This document shows positions 53,481 through 62,394 of a DNA stretch of 64,000 nt, piece after piece (positions within the stretch are counted from its first letter, which is position 1; each line of letters begins with the position of its first letter). This DNA comes from an uncultured Prevotellaceae bacterium (GTDB taxonomy: Bacteria > Bacteroidota > Bacteroidia > Bacteroidales > Muribaculaceae): assembly GCA_900318865.1 (NCBI GenBank), contig ONMF01000001.1, positions 1-64,000 on the forward strand. Direction: 5' to 3'. The translations under genes and the position numbers were made by a program. The notes beneath the pieces were generated by a model. That model had not been told where the DNA came from and ran no database searches. It saw nothing but the letters and a program-made list of their open reading frames with translations.

Positions 53481-54856
53481 CTGGGGTCGATATTGGGGGT
53501 TTCCAAGCCGTAATGCTTGCGACGATCCTGAATCAGTACTAATATTGCCACCACGATGGCAAGCGCTCCGATTATGGTGAAAATCAACATGGCCTGCGTG
53601 TAGTCGGTCGTACCGTCAAGACGCACGTTGGCCTCAAGTACATGGCCTATCCACACAGGGATGAGCATGAGTCCGATATTCTGAATGTAGTAAATGATAG
53701 AATAGGCTGTGCCCAGTTGTTTCATCGGCACGATTTTGGGTACGGCAGGCCACAATGCGCTGGGCAGCAGGGAAAAGGCAATGCCCAGTACAATCATCAG
53801 CACGATGGCGAGCACGCTCGATGTGAGAGGCAAGGCGAAAACAGCCAGCACAGCGGTGAGCATGATTGTGCCCACTACCATGATAGTGGCCCCGCGTCCT
53901 TTGCTGTCGACCAGATAGCCAAAAACCGGTGTGAGCAAAATAGAGCCGAAGGGCAGGATGGCGGGAATCAAGCCGGCTACTTCAGGGTCAACGCCGTATT
54001 TGGAAATCATCAGTTTGGTGGCAAAATCAAGAAATGGATAAAGGGCTGAGTAATAAAGCAAGCAGAGAAGGGTGATGAGCCAGAAACCTGAGTTCTTCAT
54101 CGTTTGTACCAAATCGGCAAATCGGAACGGTGGCTCTTCTTCTCTTGTGCTGGATTTTTCGCTGTCCTGCTCATGGTCAATTCTCGTGTCCATCATGCAA
54201 AAAATCAGATAGACAATAGTGCCAACGCCCACAGCCAACACCCCCCACAGAATGGGCGTGGAAATGTGGTTGTGGATGGCTATAGTGGGGCTGAATCCCA
54301 GTGCCAGGGCTGTTCCCAATCGAGCCAGCGCCACCTGAATGCCCATGGCCAGTGCCATTTCCTTGCCGCTGAACCATTTCACAATGACTTTTGACACGGT
54401 AATGCCACACATCTCGTAACCAATTCCGAACACGGCGAATCCTGCCGCCGCGGCCAGCACTTGATGCTTGATGACGGGCATCGACGGAGTGAGCGCCAGG
54501 GTGGGGCGCGGGTCAATGTGAGCCACGGCATAGTAGATGCCTGCCGCGCCGGCCAGCATGAGCAGGCATGACAAGGTGCCGGCAAAGCGCACATTGGTTT
54601 TGTCGAGTATCACACCACCTACGAACAACATCAGCAGGAACACGTTGAAAAAGCCGCGTGCACCGGCAAAAATCCCGAATTCACCGCTCGACCAGCCCAA
54701 TCCACCTTGCAATGTGGACAGTTCGAGCAGATATTGTAACGGCGACATCTCTTTGGCCACGATGTAGCCTGTCATCATGGTAAACGACACGATTCCAAGC
54801 ACGATCCAGCGGGCCAATGCCGACTGGCTGAGTTGTTTTCTGATGAATTGTGACAT
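53477..54856 (-). CDS. MFSD1-like major facilitator transporter 1
   Basis: 459 aa with about twelve transmembrane helices. Conserved MFSD1-like segments, as I recall them, include ARWIVLGIVSFTMMTGY, GITVSKVIVKWFSGKEMALAMG near 160 and FSLLPSALWPAVPKIVP near 365. Animal MFSD1 is a lysosomal dipeptide uniporter, so a peptide substrate is possible but unproven. A paralog lies directly upstream; a hairpin (54875-54904) sits between them. Confidence 0.8.
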   Translation of the reverse strand: MSQFIRKQLSQSALARWIVLGIVSFTMMTGYIVAKEMSPLQYLLELSTLQGGLGWSSGEFGIFAGARGFFNVFLLMLFVGGVILDKTNVRFAGTLSCLLMLAGAAGIYYAVAHIDPRPTLALTPSMPVIKHQVLAAAAGFAVFGIGYEMCGITVSKVIVKWFSGKEMALAMGIQVALARLGTALALGFSPTIAIHNHISTPILWGVLAVGVGTIVYLIFCMMDTRIDHEQDSEKSSTREEEPPFRFADLVQTMKNSGFWLITLLCLLYYSALYPFLDFATKLMISKYGVDPEVAGLIPAILPFGSILLTPVFGYLVDSKGRGATIMVVGTIMLTAVLAVFALPLTSSVLAIVLMIVLGIAFSLLPSALWPAVPKIVPMKQLGTAYSIIYYIQNIGLMLIPVWIGHVLEANVRLDGTTDYTQAMLIFTIIGALAIVVAILVLIQDRRKHYGLETPNIDPS

Positions 54857-54874
54857 GATGGGTTTTATAAAATA

Positions 54875-54904
54875 GGGGCACGCTCACTTGCTGCGCATGC
54901 CCCC
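54875..54904 (-). terminator. weak terminator or attenuator between the two MFS genes
   Basis: Read on the minus strand, GGGCA..CGC pairs with GCG..TGCCC with a 2-base bulge, followed by a T-rich stretch. It may lower the expression of the second transporter relative to the first. Confidence 0.4.
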
Positions 54905-54924
54905 ATGAAATGACATAATTCAGT

Positions 54925-56583
54925 TTACTTGATATTGGGCTCTTCGAGTCCGAGATGTTTCTGGCGGTCAACGACTTTCAGATACAATCCGATGAGCAGG
55001 GCTGCCACGCCCAGGAAAGCCAGCATCACCAGCGGCCATGTGTAGTCGTAGGAAACGGCGGCTTGTTCGGGTTGCAGGGCACCACTTTGCAGGCCTTCCA
55101 CAATTTCGGGATTGGTGCTGTCGAGCACCTTGCCGATGAGGATGGGGAAGAGCCACAGACCGATATTCTGAATCCAGAAAATGAGGGCGTAGGCGCTACC
55201 GATAATTTTGGCATCCACCAGCTTGGGAACACTGGGCCACAAGGCGGCAGGAACCAGCGAGAACGAAGAGCCCAGCACCAAAATGGTGAGATAAGCCACT
55301 ACAAAACCCGAGGCTGCGCTGCCCTTGAACAGTGGCAGCACAAAGGCAAACGTGAGATGGCAGGCGATGAGCAGCAGTGAGCCCAGCACAAGCATCGAGG
55401 CCGCCTTGCCTTTGTGGTCGACGTAGTTGCCCAGAATGGGCGTGATGCCCACAGCCAACAATGGGAACACGGCAAATACACTTTCGGCCGACTGACGCAT
55501 ATAGCCCATGTAGCAATAGCCAATCAGTGCAATCACCGACACACACAGCAGGCAGTACTTGGCACTCTTGTTTTTCATGAAGTTACTCATGAAAGCCGTG
55601 GCGGCCACAACAAGCATCACAATATATTGATAGATGGTGAGGCTTTCACTTGCCCAGAAAGAGCCGGGTTCCACCTCAGTGAACGACAAATTGCACTGAA
55701 GCATGTTCACAGCGTATTTCTGGAACGGGAAGATGGCGCTATAATAGAGCACGCAGAGCAGCGACACCAGCCAAAAGCCTTTGTTGGTCAGGATTTTGCC
55801 GATATCGCTCACCTTGAACGGGTCATCTTTCTCCTCGGCCTCGCCCGTTTGCTTGTCGAGCTTGGAATCCATGAAGAAGTAGACGATGAACATGATGAGG
55901 GCAATCATCATCAGCACCACGCCGAAAGCCACCGAGCGCGACACGTCGATTGTGCCGCCCAGCTTGGCAAAATAAGGCGAGAAAATCATGCAGGTGGCCA
56001 CGCCCAATCGGGCAAGAGCCATCTCCGAACCCATGGCAAGAGCCATCTCGCGCCCCTTGAACCACTTGACGATGCCTCGACTTACGGTGATGCCAGCCAT
56101 CTCTACGCCACAACCGAATATCATGAATCCCACTGCGGCAAATTTAGCCGACGCGGGCATTCCTGCGTAGAATGGCGACACGCCCAGTTCATCGAAGAGT
56201 GGTATGTAGTTCAGATGCTCGGTGAACCACCGCTCAAGACCCGAACCGGCAAACGTATCGGTCACGGCATACCACTTGATGATGGCACCCACCAGCATCA
56301 CGGCGCCCGAAAGCAGAGCGGTGAAGCGCACGCCCATCTTGTCGAGAATGATGCCGGCAAAAATCAGGAAGAAGACAAATACGTTCAGGAACACTTCGGC
56401 GCCTTCCTCGGTTCCGAAGGCCGACGAGCTCCATCCGCGTGTGGATTCCATCAAGTCTTTGATGGGCGAGAGAATGTCCATGAAGATGTAGCTGCAGAAC
56501 ATTCCCAGCGCAAGCAGCAACAAGGCCGTCCATCGCATGGCCGCCGAGTCGCGCAAGGTATTGATTGTCGTTTTTTCAGCCAT
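54925..56583 (-). CDS. MFSD1-like major facilitator transporter 2
   Basis: 552 aa, about twelve transmembrane helices plus a larger loop. It has the same family segments as its neighbour (GITVSRGIVKWFKGREMALAMG, SFSLVPAALWPSVPKLV) and so arose by duplication; the extra about 90 residues lie mainly in the loop after TM3 and in the middle. It lies 27 bases after the phosphoglucomutase gene, which may share its transcript. Substrate unknown. Confidence 0.82.
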   Translation of the reverse strand: MAEKTTINTLRDSAAMRWTALLLLALGMFCSYIFMDILSPIKDLMESTRGWSSSAFGTEEGAEVFLNVFVFFLIFAGIILDKMGVRFTALLSGAVMLVGAIIKWYAVTDTFAGSGLERWFTEHLNYIPLFDELGVSPFYAGMPASAKFAAVGFMIFGCGVEMAGITVSRGIVKWFKGREMALAMGSEMALARLGVATCMIFSPYFAKLGGTIDVSRSVAFGVVLMMIALIMFIVYFFMDSKLDKQTGEAEEKDDPFKVSDIGKILTNKGFWLVSLLCVLYYSAIFPFQKYAVNMLQCNLSFTEVEPGSFWASESLTIYQYIVMLVVAATAFMSNFMKNKSAKYCLLCVSVIALIGYCYMGYMRQSAESVFAVFPLLAVGITPILGNYVDHKGKAASMLVLGSLLLIACHLTFAFVLPLFKGSAASGFVVAYLTILVLGSSFSLVPAALWPSVPKLVDAKIIGSAYALIFWIQNIGLWLFPILIGKVLDSTNPEIVEGLQSGALQPEQAAVSYDYTWPLVMLAFLGVAALLIGLYLKVVDRQKHLGLEEPNIK

Positions 56584-56610
56584 TTTATCTATGATAACTT
56601 TTAATGAGAA

Positions 56611-58365
56611 TTATGCGATGCCCAGGTCGCGGCAGATTTGGTCAATCTTGGCATCGGCCCAGTCATTCTTTTCATTGTAGCCGGCCTCGTCCTCGAGCTT
56701 GTCATGAACCTCGATGTAGAATTTAATTTTCGGCTCAGTACCACTGGGACGGATGGACACCTTGGTACCGTCGGCCGTGAAATATTGCAGAACGTTGCTG
56801 GTCGTGGGCATGTCGAGCTTGGAAACCTCGTCCTTCACCAGGTCCTTCTGCTCAAGCAGCTGGAAGTCGCGGATCAGCACCACCGGCGACCCTGCGATTT
56901 CCTTTTGCGGATTTTCGCGGAAATTCTTCATCATGGCCACAATCTCCTCGGCGCCACTCTTGCCCGGGCGCACCACCGAGATGCCGCGCTCTTTCGAGTA
57001 GCCGTAGGTCTTGTAAACATCGATGAGCATGTCGTTCATGGTCATGCCGCGGTCCTTGGCCCATGCAGCAATCTCGGCCATCAGCGGAATCGCCGACACC
57101 GAGTCCTTGTCGCGGGCAAAAGTCTCGGGCAGGAAGCCGTAACTCTCTTCGCCACCACCCAGATAGCGTCCTTTTCCCTCATTCTCGCGCATCACCGTGG
57201 CAATCCACTTGAAGCCAGTGTAGCAGTCGTACATCTTGATGCCCTTGGCTTGTGCTATCTTGGCAATCAACTCGCTGGTGACAATCGTCTTGACGATATA
57301 CTCGTCGCCCTTGAGCAGGCCCAGCTCCTCGTTGCGGGCCATCAGGTAATAATGGAAGATGATTTGAATTTGATTGCCGTTGAGCAAGTCATATTTCCCT
57401 TTGGTGTTCTTGATGACCACCGCAATGCGGTCGGCATCGGGGTCGCTGGCCATGGCCACGTCGGCCTGTACCTCCTCGGCTTTCTCAATGGCCATGCGCA
57501 TAGTGGGAAGCATTTCGGGATTCGGCTTTCCGCCAACGGTGGGGAATTCGCCGCTCATCACGTCCTGCTCAGGCACATGGATGATATTGTCGAAGCCCCA
57601 GCGGCGCAGCGAGCGCGGAATGATGTCGCGGCCCACACCATGAATGGGGGTATAGACAATCTTCAGGTCGTGCTGGCGCTTGTCGATGTCGGGGCTGAGC
57701 GACAAGGTGTGGATTTGCTCAATGTATTGGTCGTCGATATTCTCACCGATGATTTCAATCAGGTCGGGATTGCCCTCAAACTTGATTTCGCTCACATCGT
57801 GAATGCGGTTCACGTGGTCGATGATGTTCACATCGTGCGGCGACACCACTTGAGCGCCGTCGTCCCAATAAGCCTTATAACCGTTATACTCTTTGGGATT
57901 GTGCGATGCTGTGATATTCACGCCGCTTTGGCACCCCAGCAACCTGATGGCGTAGGACACCTCGGGCGTGGGCCGTGGCCCCTCAAAGAGGAACACCTTG
58001 ATGCCGTTGGCCGAGAACACATTGGCCACCGTCTCGGCAAAGAGGCGGCTGTTGTTGCGCACGTCATGGCCCACAATCACCTTGATTTGCTCCAAATCCT
58101 TGAAGTTCTCCTTCAGATAGTTGGCCAGTCCTTGTGTGGCGCTGCCCACGGTGTAGATGTTCATGCGGTTGCTACCGGCACCCATGATGCCACGCAGTCC
58201 ACCCGTTCCGAACTCCAAGTCGCGATAGAAAGATTCAATCAGTTCGGTCTTGTCTTCGGCATCAAGCATGGCTTGCACTTGCTCGCGTGTTGCAGCGTCA
58301 TAGCCAGCACCCAACCATTTTTGTGCGCGGGCGGTCACTTCCTGTAATAATTTTTCGTCTTGCAT
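56611..58365 (-). CDS. phosphoglucomutase/phosphomannomutase
   Basis: 584 aa. The phosphoserine loop TASHNPKEYNGYK has S154; metal loop SDPDADRIAVV is near 307; sugar-binding GGEESYGFLP is near 407 and a phosphate-binding C-terminal RPSGTEPKIKFY near 545. It interconverts glucose 1-phosphate and 6-phosphate, linking the glycogen phosphorylase product to glycolysis. First gene of the unit with the MFSD1-like transporters. Confidence 0.96.
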   Translation of the reverse strand: MQDEKLLQEVTARAQKWLGAGYDAATREQVQAMLDAEDKTELIESFYRDLEFGTGGLRGIMGAGSNRMNIYTVGSATQGLANYLKENFKDLEQIKVIVGHDVRNNSRLFAETVANVFSANGIKVFLFEGPRPTPEVSYAIRLLGCQSGVNITASHNPKEYNGYKAYWDDGAQVVSPHDVNIIDHVNRIHDVSEIKFEGNPDLIEIIGENIDDQYIEQIHTLSLSPDIDKRQHDLKIVYTPIHGVGRDIIPRSLRRWGFDNIIHVPEQDVMSGEFPTVGGKPNPEMLPTMRMAIEKAEEVQADVAMASDPDADRIAVVIKNTKGKYDLLNGNQIQIIFHYYLMARNEELGLLKGDEYIVKTIVTSELIAKIAQAKGIKMYDCYTGFKWIATVMRENEGKGRYLGGGEESYGFLPETFARDKDSVSAIPLMAEIAAWAKDRGMTMNDMLIDVYKTYGYSKERGISVVRPGKSGAEEIVAMMKNFRENPQKEIAGSPVVLIRDFQLLEQKDLVKDEVSKLDMPTTSNVLQYFTADGTKVSIRPSGTEPKIKFYIEVHDKLEDEAGYNEKNDWADAKIDQICRDLGIA

Positions 58366-58411
58366 ATTGACATTGGTGTTTATAAGGTTATACTTTCATT
58401 GTTTCAAACTA

Positions 58412-58443
58412 CAAATATAACATATTTTCGTCATTTAACCAAA
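58412..58443 (-). promoter_or_regulatory. canonical promoter of the phosphoglucomutase unit
   Basis: On the minus strand TTTG (58440-58443), 20 bases, then TATATTTG (58412-58419). It lies about 47 bases before the start. Confidence 0.75.
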
Positions 58444-58510
58444 ATAATTTCCGGTGGACGGGAAATGTAATGTGACCAATGGGAAAAAATGAAACTTATG
58501 AGCCGATTGG

Positions 58511-58541
58511 TTGTAAACTTGGCCAATTTTTCATATCTTCG
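58511..58541 (+). promoter_or_regulatory. promoter-like pair before the TonB-C-domain gene
   Basis: TTG (58511-58513), 20 bases, then TATCTTCG (58534-58541), one base off the TAnnTTTG consensus. Confidence 0.5.
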
Positions 58542-58567
58542 TAGATTGACAAGTAAATGATAATCGA

Positions 58568-59023
58568 ATGGATATGAAAAAGATTGTAAATCTGCTGGTG
58601 ATGGTCTTGATTTCGATGGGTGCCGCGGCACAGTCGGGCCACGATCCGGATTTGGTGATGCCGCGGTTCCCGGGAGGCACCGATGCGCTGGCCAAGTATC
58701 TTTCAGCTGTCATTCAATTTCCCGAGCAAGCCATGCAATATTCTCTGGGTGGCAAAGTACTGGTGTCGTTCATTGTGAACGAGGATGGCACGCTTCGCGA
58801 CATCACTCCACAAGAGTATAGTATCGAGTATTATAACCCTGCATCGTTCGCCGGAGAATCTGAAAATGACCAGAGCGCACTCAAGCTGCAGGTTGCCCAG
58901 CTGTTTGTCGACGAGGCCGTGCGCACGGTGAAGAATATGCCGCCCTGGATGCCCGGCAGCTTGAGAGGACGGTATGTGGGAGTTCGCTACACATTGCCTA
59001 TCACTTTCACCATACCCGAATAA
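58568..59023 (+). CDS. secreted TonB C-terminal-domain protein
   Basis: 151 aa (or 149 from the second ATG at 58574). A signal peptide (about 5-20, ending near GAAAQ) is followed by the TonB_C fold, with LGGKVLVSFIVNEDGTLRDI (about 60-80) and VRYTLPITFTIPE at the end. There is no transmembrane anchor or Pro-rich linker, so this is not a standard TonB energy transducer but one of the stand-alone TonB_C proteins of Bacteroidetes. The small Imm32-like gene follows 9 bases later. Confidence 0.82.
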   Translation: MDMKKIVNLLVMVLISMGAAAQSGHDPDLVMPRFPGGTDALAKYLSAVIQFPEQAMQYSLGGKVLVSFIVNEDGTLRDITPQEYSIEYYNPASFAGESENDQSALKLQVAQLFVDEAVRTVKNMPPWMPGSLRGRYVGVRYTLPITFTIPE

Positions 59024-59032
59024 AGAATACCT

Positions 59033-59248
59033 ATGGAATTTGATTGGATGGATGATTTCAGTGTGGCCGTCGAGGTGGTGGCTGGAAGTGTCATACTCAA
59101 AGCCAACCGTGAAGGCCTGCTGTCGCTGGCTCGACATTTCACCCGCCTTGCCGAAGAGAAGGACGCTAAGGGGGCGCATTTTCACCTCGATGAGTTCAAC
59201 TCGCTGGAAGAAGGCTCAGCTGAATTGATTGTCGAGAGAATGGAATAA
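59033..59248 (+). CDS. Imm32-like small protein
   Basis: 71 aa acidic protein. The pattern VAGSVILKANREGLLSLARH and GAHFHLDEFNSLEEGSAELI resembles, from memory, short proteins annotated as Imm32 immunity proteins in Bacteroidetes. No toxin gene with which it would pair lies next to it, so the name should not be taken as proof of function. It is followed by a bidirectional terminator. Confidence 0.6.
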   Translation: MEFDWMDDFSVAVEVVAGSVILKANREGLLSLARHFTRLAEEKDAKGAHFHLDEFNSLEEGSAELIVERME

Positions 59249-59303
59249 TCGCACCGGGCTGATGACCGATGACGGTCGGGCGGCTTTGGCAAGCAGAAGA
59301 AAT

Positions 59304-59351
59304 AAAAAACCGCAAATTCGCACATTGGTGGGCTTGAATTTGCGGTTTTTT
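59304..59351. terminator. bidirectional Rho-independent terminator
   Basis: A perfect 16-base inverted repeat (59304-59319 with 59336-59351) whose arms contain the A and T runs, so it serves both the Imm32-like gene (plus) and the aminopeptidase gene (minus). Confidence 0.92.
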
Positions 59352-59366
59352 GTGGCTGCGATGGCG

Positions 59367-60677
59367 CTATAGGTTGAAGAAATGCGTCATCACGGCAATC
59401 ATATGTTCGTGATCGGTGACCGAGCCTGTCTCACGCACCGAGTGCATGGCCAGCAGCGGATTGCCTACGTCCACTCCCTCGATGTCGATTTGTCCGGTGA
59501 GGATATTGCCCAGGGTGGAGCCGCCTGCCACATCACTGTGGTTGACAAAATACTGGCAGGGCACACCGGCCTCGCGGCACAGTTCCTTGAAAATGGCTGC
59601 TGAATGGGCGTCGCTCATGTATTTGCAGTTGGCATTGATTTTGACGCAGGGGCCGCCTCCCAGGGCAGGGTGGTTGGTGGGATCGTATTTCTCTCCATAG
59701 TTGGGATGGAAAGCATGCGCGTTGTCGGCCGAAATCATGAATGAGCGATTGATGGCTTGTCCCATCTGGTCGGTGGTTGCCCCCATTGATTCCAATACTC
59801 TGAAAAGCAGATTGGCCAGCACGGGCGACCCGGCACCTTGCTTTGTGCCGCTGCCGGTTTCCTCGTTGTCAAAGACGGCAATCACTTGAGTGGCATCGAC
59901 GGCTTGTGATTCAAGCATGGCCTGCAGTTGGGCATGCACCATGCTCAGGTCGTCGAGCCTGCCCGATGAGATGAATTCGTCATTCAGCCCGAAAAGGCAA
60001 GCATGCTGCGTGTCGTAGAGCAGCAAGTCAAAGTCAATAATATCTTCAAGCGACACTTTAAGTTCCGATGATATAATGCTGATTAACAAATTGTCACATT
60101 CAAGACGATTGGAAATCTTGGCCAGGATGGGCAACATGTCTTTTTGCTTCGACAAGGGATTTCCCTCGTTCACGGCACGGTTAAAGTGGATGGCCAGGTG
60201 CGGAATACTGAGCAGAGGTCGGTCGATTTTCATCAGGCGGCTAACGGGGTGCAGAGCATCCTTACCCCTGATGATTACCCTGCCGGCCAGCGAGAGCGGC
60301 CTGTCGAACCACGTGTAGAGGATGGGGCCGCCATAGACCTCGGTGTTCAGGCGCACAATGCCGCCCTCACCATGCATCTCGGCATGTGGTTTGATGCGAA
60401 AACAAGGTGAGTCGCTGTGAGCGGCGATGATGCGGAACCCTGTCTCGACGGGTGATTTTTGTCCTATCCGTATGGCGAAGAGCGCCGAGTCGTTCTTCGT
60501 GACGTAGAATGTTTGCCCCGCTTTCAGGTGGCCAATGGGGGCATCAAGGCTTTTTTCTTCAAAACCGGCTGCATTGAGCCGTTTTTTCACCGAGTCGATT
60601 GCCAAGAAATTACAGGGGCTGGCATCGAGAAAGGCCAGCAGGTCGGCAATGTGCCGCTGATTCTTTTCAGTAGTCAT
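59367..60677 (-). CDS. M18-family aminopeptidase (aspartyl aminopeptidase-like)
   Basis: 436 aa. Zinc-binding segments of the family are AAHSDSPCFRIKP (about 85), FDNEETGSGTKQGAGSP (about 267-283) and NAHAFHPNYGEKYDP (about 318-332). It removes N-terminal acidic residues in the cytoplasm. Its start overlaps the DUF5063 gene by 11 bases; it is the last of five overlapping or abutting genes. Confidence 0.95.
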   Translation of the reverse strand: MTTEKNQRHIADLLAFLDASPCNFLAIDSVKKRLNAAGFEEKSLDAPIGHLKAGQTFYVTKNDSALFAIRIGQKSPVETGFRIIAAHSDSPCFRIKPHAEMHGEGGIVRLNTEVYGGPILYTWFDRPLSLAGRVIIRGKDALHPVSRLMKIDRPLLSIPHLAIHFNRAVNEGNPLSKQKDMLPILAKISNRLECDNLLISIISSELKVSLEDIIDFDLLLYDTQHACLFGLNDEFISSGRLDDLSMVHAQLQAMLESQAVDATQVIAVFDNEETGSGTKQGAGSPVLANLLFRVLESMGATTDQMGQAINRSFMISADNAHAFHPNYGEKYDPTNHPALGGGPCVKINANCKYMSDAHSAAIFKELCREAGVPCQYFVNHSDVAGGSTLGNILTGQIDIEGVDVGNPLLAMHSVRETGSVTDHEHMIAVMTHFFNL

Positions 60678-61182
60678 TGTTCAAACTGGATTGATAATAA
60701 ATATTGTTCAGAGCGCGCATGACGTTGCAAAGCGTCTGGCTCCAATAATTGCAGAAATTCTCTTTGCACACTTCCACGAGTTCTTGTTGCGTGTCGGTGG
60801 GCATGTCGCGGGCCGAGGCCACAAAGTTGTAAAACTCCTGGTACAAGTCACTCAAGTTTTCCGACACCGATGTGGCGATGGGCATGTCGCTGTACTTCAT
60901 GTCCTCAACCATCACTTCAAGGTACACGTCGTCGTCGGCCATCAAGCGGGCGATTACTTCGCGCGCTTGAAAATAGGTGTCTTCATCGAGTTGCGAGTCG
61001 ATGTAGCAGTCGCTGTAGCCGCTACCAGTTTCCACATCGCTGGCAACGATGTAGATGCGCGGCAACAGCTGGAGCATTTGCGCCACAAAGTAGTCGCGGT
61101 CGACATCGGCGGCATGCTCGATGGCTTGGCAGTACTCGTTGGTGAGGGCTATGAATGTGAGGCTGTTGGGGGATAACTTCAT
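60667..61182 (-). CDS. DUF5063-domain protein
   Basis: 171 aa all-helical acidic cytosolic protein. The start LSPNSLTFIALTNEYCQAIE and the SENLSDLYQEFYNFVASAR middle match the DUF5063 family as recalled. Function unknown; its stop and start overlap both neighbours (nadD upstream by 4 bases, M18 downstream by 11). Confidence 0.8.
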   Translation of the reverse strand: MKLSPNSLTFIALTNEYCQAIEHAADVDRDYFVAQMLQLLPRIYIVASDVETGSGYSDCYIDSQLDEDTYFQAREVIARLMADDDVYLEVMVEDMKYSDMPIATSVSENLSDLYQEFYNFVASARDMPTDTQQELVEVCKENFCNYWSQTLCNVMRALNNIYYQSSLNNDY

Positions 61183-61781
61183 GGTGTTGTTAATGTGGAA
61201 GGTTGATAAAGTTGGTTTTGCTCGATGTACTGCAACACATCGTCGGGCACGAGAAAACTCACGTCGAGGCCTGCTGCAGCACGCTGTCGCACCAGTGTGG
61301 AAGATATTTCAATAATCGGTGCATCGATAGCTGTGACGCGGCTTGAGCGCGATGGCGGCAGGGCCATGTCAAAACCCAGGCGAGGGTAGACCATCACCTG
61401 GTGATGCTGTAGAATCTCGTCGGGGTCTTTCCAGCGGTCGAAAGCCACCCAGTTGTCGGCACCGATGATCAGCGAGAACTCGTGTTGCGGGAATTTTTCA
61501 CGCAGGGCACGCAGGGTGTTCACGCTATAGGACGGGCGTGGCAGGTCGAACTCGAAGGCCGAGGTGGAGCATCTCGGTATTCGCCGTGCCACCATCTGTG
61601 TCATGAGCAGTCGGTCACGGTCGGTGACGTGTGCCGGTGCCACTTCTTTTTTAAATGGATTGAGGGGCGTCACCATGAACCACAATTGGTCCAAATCACC
61701 ATGCTCCAGCGCACAGCGGGCAATGATGGCATGGCCGATGTGGATGGGATTGAAGGTGCCGCCGAAAATGCCTATTTTCAT
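61179..61781 (-). CDS. nadD: nicotinate-nucleotide adenylyltransferase
   Basis: 200 aa. The nucleotidyltransferase motif GGTFNPIHIGH (about 7-17) and the C-terminal ISSTLVRQR motif are intact. It adenylates nicotinate mononucleotide in NAD synthesis. It overlaps gmk (ATGA) and the DUF5063 gene (ATGA). Confidence 0.95.
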   Translation of the reverse strand: MKIGIFGGTFNPIHIGHAIIARCALEHGDLDQLWFMVTPLNPFKKEVAPAHVTDRDRLLMTQMVARRIPRCSTSAFEFDLPRPSYSVNTLRALREKFPQHEFSLIIGADNWVAFDRWKDPDEILQHHQVMVYPRLGFDMALPPSRSSRVTAIDAPIIEISSTLVRQRAAAGLDVSFLVPDDVLQYIEQNQLYQPSTLTTP

Positions 61782-62371
61782 GATTGCGAGGCGCTGGCCG
61801 GGGCATTGACAAACCGACTGATGATTTCGTGAGTCTCGTCGATGGCGGTGCGAAGCACGTCGTTCACCACCACACAGTCGTATTGGTCGGCATAGCCCAA
61901 TTCAAACTCTGCCTTGTTCACCCTACGTTCGATTTCCTCCACGCTGTCGGTGCCGCGAGAAAGCAGTCGGTGTCGCAAAATCTCGATGCTGGGGGGCTGA
62001 ATGAACAGTGCCAGCGCATGGTCGCCGTACATCTGCTTGACGTTGATGCCACCCAGCACGTCAATGTCGAGCACCACATTTCGTCCTTCGGCATTGATGC
62101 GTTCTATTTCACGCTTCAGAGTTCCGTAGAAACGGCCTTCGTACACCTCTTGATATTCGGCGAACTCGTCGGCGGCAATGGCAGCCTTGAATTCCTCGGG
62201 TGTCATGAAGTAGTAATTCACGCCGTCTTGCTCTCCACGACGAATGGGGCGGGTAGTGGCCGAAATGGAGAACGACAAGCGCAGCGACTCGTCCTTGATG
62301 ATTTCGTTGATGATGGTCGATTTGCCACTACCCGACGGCGCCGATATGATTATCAGTTTTCCTGTTTCCAT
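61778..62371 (-). CDS. gmk: guanylate kinase
   Basis: 197 aa. P-loop SAPSGSGKST (10-19), GMP-binding SATTRPIRRGEQDGVNYYF (about 38-56), and lid and core segments are typical. It phosphorylates GMP to GDP. It starts 23 bases after yicC. Confidence 0.97.
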   Translation of the reverse strand: METGKLIIISAPSGSGKSTIINEIIKDESLRLSFSISATTRPIRRGEQDGVNYYFMTPEEFKAAIAADEFAEYQEVYEGRFYGTLKREIERINAEGRNVVLDIDVLGGINVKQMYGDHALALFIQPPSIEILRHRLLSRGTDSVEEIERRVNKAEFELGYADQYDCVVVNDVLRTAIDETHEIISRFVNAPASASQS

Positions 62372-62394
62372 GGTTTTGATGTTGTTAATGAGGT

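Noticed and set aside
56638..58347. 569-codon frame antisense to phosphoglucomutase
   Set aside because: The phosphoserine and metal loops of the mutase are intact on the other strand; the antisense product has no family character.
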